Shown here: positions 7,399 to 12,268 of the stretch, one piece after another
How positions within the stretch are numbered: position 1 is the first letter of the stretch
Layout of the letters: each line of letters starts with the position of its first letter
Assembly (NCBI GenBank): GCA_002364245.1
Contig: DEXR01000038.1
Location: 72,948 to 85,215 of the forward strand
DNA length: 12,268 nt
From: Flavobacteriaceae bacterium UBA3179
GTDB taxonomy: Bacteria; Bacteroidota; Bacteroidia; Flavobacteriales; Flavobacteriaceae
Direction of reading: 5' to 3'
Program-made: the position numbers and the translations under genes
The notes under the pieces: model-generated
Database searches by the model: none
The model's input: only the letters and a program-made list of their open reading frames with translations
Told to the model about the DNA's origin: nothing

Positions 7399-8262
7399 AT
7401 GAGACAGTTAAAAATAACAAAACAGGTAACCAATAGAGAGACCGCCTCTTTGGACAAATACCTTCAGGAAATTGGAAAGGTTGACCTGATTACGGCGGAA
7501 CAAGAAGTTGAACTGGCACAGCGCATAAAAGCAGGTGACCATCTAGCATTAGAAAAACTTACTAAAGCTAATTTACGTTTTGTTGTTTCGGTAGCAAAAC
7601 AGTACCAAAATCAAGGTTTGACCCTGCCGGACCTAATAAATGAAGGGAATCTAGGCCTTATTAAAGCTGCAAAGCGTTTTGATGAAACCCGTGGGTTTAA
7701 GTTTATTTCCTATGCGGTTTGGTGGATTCGACAGTCAATTCTTCAGGCATTAGCTGAACAATCTCGAATAGTTAGGTTACCTTTGAATAAAATTGGTAGT
7801 ATTAATAAAATTAATAAGACCTTTGCTTTTTTAGAGCAAGCAAATGAACGTCCACCTTCTGCTGAAGAAATAGCAAAAGAATTGGATATGACCATTACCG
7901 ATGTAAAGGAGTCGCTAAAAAATAGCGGTCGCCATGTATCGATGGACGCTCCACTTATTGATGGAGAAGACTCTAATCTATATGATGTATTGCGAAGTGG
8001 GGAATCACCAAATCCAGATCGTTCATTATTGCACGAATCCTTGAAGACCGAAATTGAGCGTTCTTTAGAAACATTAACCCCTAGGGAAGCCGATGTAATT
8101 AGGTTGTATTTTGGTTTATGTGACCAACAACCAATGACGCTCGAAGAAATAGGTGAAACATTTGACCTTACCCGAGAACGTGTAAGACAAATTAAAGAGA
8201 AAGCAATTAGAAGGTTAAAGCATACTTCAAGAAGTAAAATATTGAAAACCTATTTAGGGTAA
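7399..8262 (+). CDS. rpoD: Primary (housekeeping) RNA polymerase sigma factor
   Basis: 287-residue sigma-70 of the Bacteroidota type: region 1.1 is missing and the protein starts almost directly with region 1.2 ([14 protein letters not shown], about 19-47). Region 2 (about 58-128) has [35 protein letters not shown] and the -10-recognising [15 protein letters not shown]. Region 3 (about 130-200) has [15 protein letters not shown] and [11 protein letters not shown]. Region 4 (about 220-280) has [15 protein letters not shown], then [11 protein letters not shown] and [16 protein letters not shown], the -35-binding helix-turn-helix. It should transcribe most genes of this cell from TTTG/TAnnTTTG promoters. 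Unusually, it sits 88 nt after an ECF/anti-sigma pair with no terminator between, so read-through is likely. A terminator follows at 8340. Confidence 0.97.
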   Translation: MRQLKITKQVTNRETASLDKYLQEIGKVDLITAEQEVELAQRIKAGDHLALEKLTKANLRFVVSVAKQYQNQGLTLPDLINEGNLGLIKAAKRFDETRGFKFISYAVWWIRQSILQALAEQSRIVRLPLNKIGSINKINKTFAFLEQANERPPSAEEIAKELDMTITDVKESLKNSGRHVSMDAPLIDGEDSNLYDVLRSGESPNPDRSLLHESLKTEIERSLETLTPREADVIRLYFGLCDQQPMTLEEIGETFDLTRERVRQIKEKAIRRLKHTSRSKILKTYLG

Positions 8263-8268
8263 CCCTAA
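8254..8268 (+). repeat. 15-bp near-perfect palindrome across the rpoD stop codon
   Basis: TTAGGGT (8254-8260), one central A, then ACCCTAA (8262-8268). The rpoD TAA stop (8260-8262) is its centre. A one-base loop is poor for RNA folding, so if functional it would more likely be a protein-binding site on DNA. Chance is also possible. Confidence 0.4.
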
Positions 8269-8339
8269 GAAGAGTACGACAGTATGAGGTTTTCGTTTAG
8301 ACGGAAATTAAAGACTGTTCGTTTTTTGATTGATGAATG

Positions 8340-8369
8340 ACCTCCGGCTGATTACCGGAGGTTTTTTTT
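8340..8369 (+). terminator. Rho-independent terminator after rpoD
   Basis: ACCTCCGG (8340-8347) pairs with CCGGAGGT (8355-8362), 7-nt loop, followed by an eight-T run (8362-8369). It lies 77 nt after the rpoD stop; the stretch between (8263-8339) shows no gene. Confidence 0.94.
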
Positions 8370-8373
8370 ATCG

Positions 8374-8381
8374 TATTTTTG
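8374..8381 (+). promoter_or_regulatory. Candidate -7 element for the BLUF-rpe transcript
   Basis: TATTTTTG fits the Bacteroidota TAnnTTTG -7 element. It lies directly after the rpoD terminator and 22 nt before the BLUF start codon. No TTTG or TTG is found at the expected distance upstream, and the T-rich setting makes chance matches likely. Confidence 0.35.
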
Positions 8382-8403
8382 ATATATTCAAAATTTTCTA
8401 AAA

Positions 8404-8802
8404 ATGGTATATACTATCTGTTATATAAGCAGTGAATCTAGCGATCTTAAAGAGAACCAACTAGAGGAAGTCTTTTCTACAACTAAAATCAATAATGGTA
8501 GTGAAGACATTACAGGTATGTTATTATATTACTACGGAAATTTTCTACAAGTTTTAGAAGGTGAAAAAGAAACGCTTCTCAACCTTTTTGAAAACATAAA
8601 AAAAGACAAGCGACACAAAAACATTATCACCATCTTTAACAAACAAAACGAACATCGTATCTTTGAAGGATATAAATCAGGCTTTAGTATTATCAAAACA
8701 AAATCTGATTTAAAAAACTTGAAAAAATATTTGAACAAAACAAAAGATACAACGCCTTTTTCAAAAAGTATCTTAAGCCTTTTAGAACCTTTTTTAATTT
8801 AA
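8404..8802 (+). CDS. Short BLUF-domain (FAD blue-light sensor) protein with altered switch residues
   Basis: 132 residues: a BLUF domain (about 2-95) plus a ~35-residue Lys-rich helical tail, with no separate output domain. BLUF proteins bind FAD and rearrange a hydrogen-bond network around it under blue light. Seen here: Y7, N31 (KINNGSEDITGMLLY) and Q49 (GNFLQVLEG). The spacings of 24 and 18 residues equal Tyr21, Asn45 and Gln63 of AppA, so the flavin pocket looks intact. On the fifth strand, where relatives have a W-x-M motif (AppA Trp104/Met106), this protein reads Y90-K-S92. Both the Trp and the signal-transmitting Met are replaced. Its stop is 3 nt before rpe, so the two are almost certainly co-transcribed. 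Partner and output are unknown. Confidence 0.85.
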   Translation: MVYTICYISSESSDLKENQLEEVFSTTKINNGSEDITGMLLYYYGNFLQVLEGEKETLLNLFENIKKDKRHKNIITIFNKQNEHRIFEGYKSGFSIIKTKSDLKNLKKYLNKTKDTTPFSKSILSLLEPFLI

Positions 8803-8805
8803 ACT

Positions 8806-9465
8806 ATGAGCCAAACTATTTTAGCACCTTCCGTTCTAGCAGCAGATTTTGCCAACCTTAAAAAAGACATCGATATGGTAAATAACAGTGAAGCAGATTG
8901 GTTTCACTTAGATGTTATGGACGGCGTTTTTGTTCCGAATATTTCTTTTGGCATGCCAGTTATAGAAGCCATTTCAAGACACGCAAAAAAACCACTGGAT
9001 GTTCACTTAATGATTGTTCAGCCAGAACGATATGTAAAAGATTTCGCTCTGTTAGGCACCAACATCTTAACTGTTCATTACGAAGCTTCTACGCATTTAC
9101 ACAGAACCTTGCAAGCCATCAAAACTGAAGGGATGCAAGCTGGTGTTGCTCTAAATCCACATACTAATATTTCAGTTTTAAAAGATACAATCGAAGATAT
9201 TGATTTGGTATGCTTGATGAGCGTAAACCCTGGTTTTGGCGGACAATCTTTTATTGAAAACACTTATGAGAAAGTGCGAGAGTTGAAAAAGCTTATTTCA
9301 GAAAAAGGCGCTTCTACAAAAATTGAAATCGATGGCGGGGTGACCAATAAAAATGCAAAAAAATTGGTTGAAGCCGGTGCAGATGTATTGGTAGCGGGTA
9401 GTTATGTTTTCGGTTCAGAAAACCCAACTGAAACTATCAAAAATTTAGTTAAGACAACACAATAA
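8806..9465 (+). CDS. rpe: Ribulose-phosphate 3-epimerase
   Basis: Interconverts D-ribulose 5-phosphate and D-xylulose 5-phosphate in the non-oxidative pentose phosphate pathway, in the cytoplasm. 219 residues, normal for this TIM-barrel family. Motifs: APSVLAADFANL at the N-terminus, WFHLDVMDGVFVPN, DVHLMI, GVALNP, MSVNPGFGGQSF, IEIDGGV and ADVLVAGSYVF (phosphate-binding end). The metal ligands expected for the family are present: H34, D36, H67 and D176, with D36 and D176 the acid/base pair. Its ATG is 3 nt after the BLUF gene stop, so expression probably follows the BLUF transcript and may be translationally coupled. No clear terminator follows; the gap to 9625 is AT-rich. Confidence 0.97.
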   Translation: MSQTILAPSVLAADFANLKKDIDMVNNSEADWFHLDVMDGVFVPNISFGMPVIEAISRHAKKPLDVHLMIVQPERYVKDFALLGTNILTVHYEASTHLHRTLQAIKTEGMQAGVALNPHTNISVLKDTIEDIDLVCLMSVNPGFGGQSFIENTYEKVRELKKLISEKGASTKIEIDGGVTNKNAKKLVEAGADVLVAGSYVFGSENPTETIKNLVKTTQ

Positions 9466-9499
9466 TTAAATAGTATATCCTAAACAAAACACCAAGTTA

Positions 9500-9528
9500 T
9501 TTGTTTTCATTATTTTTTTATAACTTTA
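9500..9528 (+). promoter_or_regulatory. Candidate housekeeping promoter for the secreted propeller gene
   Basis: TTTG (9500-9503), 17-nt spacer, TAACTTTA (9521-9528). This matches the Bacteroidota TTTG / TAnnTTTG arrangement except for A in place of the last G. The leader to the ATG at 9626 would be about 90 nt. The rest of the 160-nt gap after rpe shows no gene. Confidence 0.45.
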
Positions 9529-9625
9529 TGATTAACAGAACTATAAAAACAATTCTCGCTTAGTAAAATGATTTATTAGGTAGGGTATTTTTAGATACGC
9601 CTGTTTTATTATAAAGGGATAAATC

Positions 9626-11911
9626 ATGAAAACAAAACTACTAATCAGCTTATTTTTAATAGGTTTAACTTTTCAACTTCAAGCTCAGACAGACCCAAAC
9701 TGGACATACATCCGTTCAGATAACACAGGGATTGGCGGTCAATTACACTACACCATTAAAGGAGATGGTTTTAATAATATATGGACGGGAGGCTATACAT
9801 CTTCTTCTGAAGAAGGCAGCTTGGTTCGCATTGCCACTAGCGATACCGTTTATACCAACTGGGGAACTTATGCAGAAAATTACTTGCCAAATGGACTCAT
9901 ATTCGATATTGAGTTTGACCATACAGGCATTATTTGGGTTGGTACTGAAAAAGGCATAGCCACTTCGAGTAATGGGCTGGACTGGCAACATTACGACATT
10001 ACAAATTCACCTCTTTTAGCAGACCAAACAGAAGGAATGGCTATTGGCTTAAATGACGACCTTTGGGCCGTAACCACTAATGCTGACAATTCTATAAACG
10101 GAGTGGGGTTTTACAACGGAACCACTTGGGAATACTACACAAGTTCTAATTCTGACCTGCCTGCAGGAACTAAATTTAATGATATCGCAATTGATGCAAA
10201 CGATATTAAATGGATTGCTTCAGAAAATGGACTGATTAAGTATGATGGTATAGAGTGGACACAATTTACCACTGCCAATAGCGGATTATCTGCAAATAAC
10301 ATTTACGAAGTTGTAATTGACAACCAAAATAGAATCATGGCCTTAGTGGGAAGTGCCGTAGATATTTTTGATGGAACTGATTGGACACACATAACCAGTG
10401 ACGATTTGCCCGTTACAAACTTGAATGCTTTTTCAATAGCCATTCAGGATGATAAAATTATTTTAACTGAGGGTAGCAATCGTAGAGCATTGATTTTTGA
10501 CGGAACTGATTGGACAGTGGAAACCACAAATTATTCCATATTCGATTGTCATATAGATTCCGATGGAAGTTACTGGGTATCCGGCTCAGGAGTAGTAGGA
10601 AAGTTTGATGGTACCGAATGGACAAGATATACCCGTAACAACACCGGATTGCCCGATAACTTTAACGACGATATTTTTATTGACAGCCAAGGCCGCAGAT
10701 GGTTTGCCAATGGACAAGGCGGTATTCAAGTGTTTGATTGCCCCAATTGGGAAGTATATGGACCCAACAATGAAGGCCTCTTCCCAAACCCCCAACCACA
10801 ATATCAAACAACCATAGGTACTTCAATCACTGAGGATAGTGACGGAGATATTTGGTTTACTTACGATGGAACATCTGGATATGCCATCCAAATACCCGAC
10901 GGAAACTATAGCGATTATGCATCCTGGATTATTTGGGATAATATTACTGCTCATCCTAATCTTCAGCTTGTCCAAGAAGTAGAATCTACAGATAATGGTT
11001 TAGTCTTTCTAAGAACCTATTATGGAAATACATTTATGTATGACAAAGCTGCTGATTCTTGGACTCAATGGGATCTCTCAAATGGGTTAACTAGCAATCC
11101 GGATTGCCTTACAGGGCGTACCGGAGGAAAAATGTATTTGGGACATTATCAAGGTATCGATATATACGATAATGGCACTTGGAGTAGAATGGACTTAGCA
11201 TCTACAGGAATTGAACATGTTAATGACATTCAGTTTGACAATAACGATACAATGTGGCTTGCAACCACAGGAGGACTTTGGAAATATGATGGCGCAGATT
11301 GGACAAACTGGAATACGACCAATAGTAACATCGCCGCTGATAATGTAAGAGCAATTGATATTGACACCAACAACAACATTTACATTAGCGCTCACAATAC
11401 ACAAATAGCACCTTATTACGGTGGTATTTCTTATTTTGATGGAACCGGAAGTACCTTTACAACTTTTTTAGACGCTGATTCACCACTAGCACATAAGCAA
11501 GTTGAGGATATTGCAGTAGATGAATTTGGTAATATTTGGGCTTTGACACAAAGTGAAGGTTTCAGCATTTACAACCCCAATGGCATTGCTGGTTTTGAAT
11601 GTATAGACAGATCGTTAAATAGAATACTTAGTGTACCCAATGTAGGTTCTGAAAATTTACACAAAGGAATAAGTTATCCCAACCCATTTTCAACCACTAC
11701 TACAATTGTGTTTAACGCTAATAATGCACAACCAGTCTCTATTGTAATTTATGATTTGTTAGGAAGAAAAATAAAAAATCTTTTACTAGAAGATGTTTCA
11801 GAAGGGAAAAACACCTTTACTTTAGACCTATCTAACCAAAACACGGGTGTTTATTTCTGTAAAATAACATCTAACAAAAAGAGTAGCACGATAAAACTTC
11901 TAAAGAAATAA
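9626..11911 (+). CDS. Secreted beta-propeller protein with T9SS type A sorting domain
   Basis: 761 residues. A signal peptide (about 1-20, cut predicted after LQA before Q21) leads to the periplasm. A C-terminal T9SS type A sorting domain (about 683-761: SYPNPFSTTTTIVF, VIYDLLGRKIK, LDLSNQNTGVYFCKI) then directs transport across the outer membrane, where the domain is normally removed. Between them, ~640 residues are repeats of the two-component-regulator-propeller type: segments like IAIDANDIKWIASENGLIKY followed by DGTDWT-like strands at least eight times. At ~45 residues per blade this suits about 14 blades, perhaps two seven-bladed propellers. Despite the repeat's name, no kinase, receiver or DNA-binding domain is present. 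No enzyme motif was recognised; a surface or extracellular binding role is the most that can be inferred. A terminator follows. Confidence 0.9.
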   Translation: MKTKLLISLFLIGLTFQLQAQTDPNWTYIRSDNTGIGGQLHYTIKGDGFNNIWTGGYTSSSEEGSLVRIATSDTVYTNWGTYAENYLPNGLIFDIEFDHTGIIWVGTEKGIATSSNGLDWQHYDITNSPLLADQTEGMAIGLNDDLWAVTTNADNSINGVGFYNGTTWEYYTSSNSDLPAGTKFNDIAIDANDIKWIASENGLIKYDGIEWTQFTTANSGLSANNIYEVVIDNQNRIMALVGSAVDIFDGTDWTHITSDDLPVTNLNAFSIAIQDDKIILTEGSNRRALIFDGTDWTVETTNYSIFDCHIDSDGSYWVSGSGVVGKFDGTEWTRYTRNNTGLPDNFNDDIFIDSQGRRWFANGQGGIQVFDCPNWEVYGPNNEGLFPNPQPQYQTTIGTSITEDSDGDIWFTYDGTSGYAIQIPDGNYSDYASWIIWDNITAHPNLQLVQEVESTDNGLVFLRTYYGNTFMYDKAADSWTQWDLSNGLTSNPDCLTGRTGGKMYLGHYQGIDIYDNGTWSRMDLASTGIEHVNDIQFDNNDTMWLATTGGLWKYDGADWTNWNTTNSNIAADNVRAIDIDTNNNIYISAHNTQIAPYYGGISYFDGTGSTFTTFLDADSPLAHKQVEDIAVDEFGNIWALTQSEGFSIYNPNGIAGFECIDRSLNRILSVPNVGSENLHKGISYPNPFSTTTTIVFNANNAQPVSIVIYDLLGRKIKNLLLEDVSEGKNTFTLDLSNQNTGVYFCKITSNKKSSTIKLLKK

Positions 11912-11945
11912 ATAAAATTAGCGTCTAGTTAATGTTTCTTAGAGC

Positions 11946-11979
11946 AAGCCTGTTTTGGGTAACCAAGCAGGCTTTTCTT
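11946..11979 (+). terminator. Terminator after the propeller gene
   Basis: AAGCCTG (11946-11952) pairs with CAGGCTT (11968-11974). TTGG (11955-11958) can pair with CCAA (11963-11966) to extend the hairpin around a GTAA loop. A T-rich tail, TTTTCTT, follows. It begins 34 nt after the stop codon and overlaps the next gene's promoter. Confidence 0.8.
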
Positions 11980-11986
11980 ATCTTTG
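11954..11986 (+). promoter_or_regulatory. Bacteroidota housekeeping promoter for the YpdA-family gene
   Basis: TTTG (11954-11957), 21-nt spacer, TATCTTTG (11979-11986), an exact TAnnTTTG -7 element. The -33 element lies inside the preceding terminator hairpin. Transcription is expected near 11993, only about 10 nt before the TTG start codon, so the message has a very short leader. Confidence 0.7.
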
Positions 11987-12002
11987 CAATAAAAGCAACA
12001 CA

Positions 12003-12268
12003 TTGACTACCGAAAAAGATGTCCTCATTATAGGCGCTGGCCCAATAGGGATTGCTTGCGCCCTTGAATGCAAAAAACACAATTTAGATTATATCGTGAT
12101 TGAGAAAGGGACACTAACAAACTCTCTTTACAACTACCCGCTGAACATGACCTTTTTTTCCACTTCAGAAAAATTAGAAATTGACGGCATTCCTTTTATT
12201 AGCAACAACCCAAAACCCACTCGCAACGAAGCGCTAGAATATTACCGACGGGTAGCTACTTCAAACAA
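12003..12268 (+). CDS. ypdA: YpdA-family FAD-dependent (bacillithiol) disulfide reductase, 3'-truncated
   Basis: The first 88 residues of a pyridine-nucleotide disulfide-oxidoreductase-like flavoprotein; the gene runs off the window. The translated N-terminus has strand DVLIIGAGPIGIA (FAD-binding GxGxxG at residues 11-16), an acidic end to the second strand in IVIEKG, then NSLYNYP, TFFSTSEKLEIDGIPF and KPTRNEALEYYRRVA. These match the YpdA family, whose characterised members (Bdr) reduce oxidised bacillithiol with NADPH. The start is TTG at 12003. It gives a natural N-terminus (M-T-T-E-K), and no ATG is available in frame before 12148, which lies inside conserved sequence. Full length should be about 320 residues. 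Identification rests on the N-terminal quarter only. Confidence 0.85.
   Translation, partial: MTTEKDVLIIGAGPIGIACALECKKHNLDYIVIEKGTLTNSLYNYPLNMTFFSTSEKLEIDGIPFISNNPKPTRNEALEYYRRVATSN

Noticed and set aside
8223..8234. ACTTC-AA-GAAGT palindrome in rpoD
   Set aside because: It is fully inside the coding region for the C-terminus and is explained by codon choice; a 5-bp arm is expected by chance.
8532..8738. - strand reading frame opposite the BLUF gene
   Set aside because: Its Phe/Leu-rich composition is what the complement of a Lys/Glu-rich gene produces; it has no start context.
10586..10807. Overlapping reading frames on both strands inside the propeller gene
   Set aside because: Both are within a continuous, well-supported coding frame and show no family motifs.

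Overview
The window is AT-rich chromosomal DNA from a member of the Bacteroidota, most likely class Flavobacteriia. Evidence: a primary sigma factor of only 287 residues without region 1.1, a TAnnTTTG-type -7 promoter element, a secreted protein with a type IX secretion (T9SS) C-terminal sorting domain, a short glutamate 5-kinase without a PUA domain, genes with little or no Shine-Dalgarno sequence, and a YpdA/bacillithiol-type reductase. All genes lie on the + strand. No tRNA, rRNA, CRISPR array, insertion sequence or phage gene was seen.

Layout: (1) 1-1815, the 3' four-fifths of pnp (polynucleotide phosphorylase), closed by a strong terminator. (2) 2090-4917, a compact proC-proB-proA cluster that encodes all the enzymes for making proline from glutamate, closed by a strong terminator. 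(3) 5052-7310, an accessory-looking block: a three-part surface lipoprotein of unknown function, an ECF sigma factor, and an overlapping single-pass membrane protein that is probably its anti-sigma factor. (4) 7399-8262, the housekeeping sigma factor rpoD/sigA. No terminator separates it from the ECF block, and an ECF-like promoter (TGTAAC-N17-CGTATA) lies just upstream. (5) 8404-9465, a short BLUF (blue-light/FAD) protein only 3 nt upstream of rpe (ribulose-phosphate 3-epimerase). (6) 9626-11911, a 761-residue secreted beta-propeller protein with a T9SS sorting domain. (7) 12003 to the window end, the 5' part of a YpdA-family FAD oxidoreductase read from a TTG start, with a textbook Bacteroidota promoter overlapping the preceding terminator.

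Most genes are housekeeping genes in ordinary order. The stretch 5052-9465 deserves the most attention. There an ECF/anti-sigma pair appears to be wired, by read-through or an ECF-type promoter, into the primary sigma factor gene. In the same stretch a BLUF protein with altered light-switch residues is co-transcribed with a central carbon metabolism gene. No clearly unprecedented system could be demonstrated from sequence alone; these are hypotheses.
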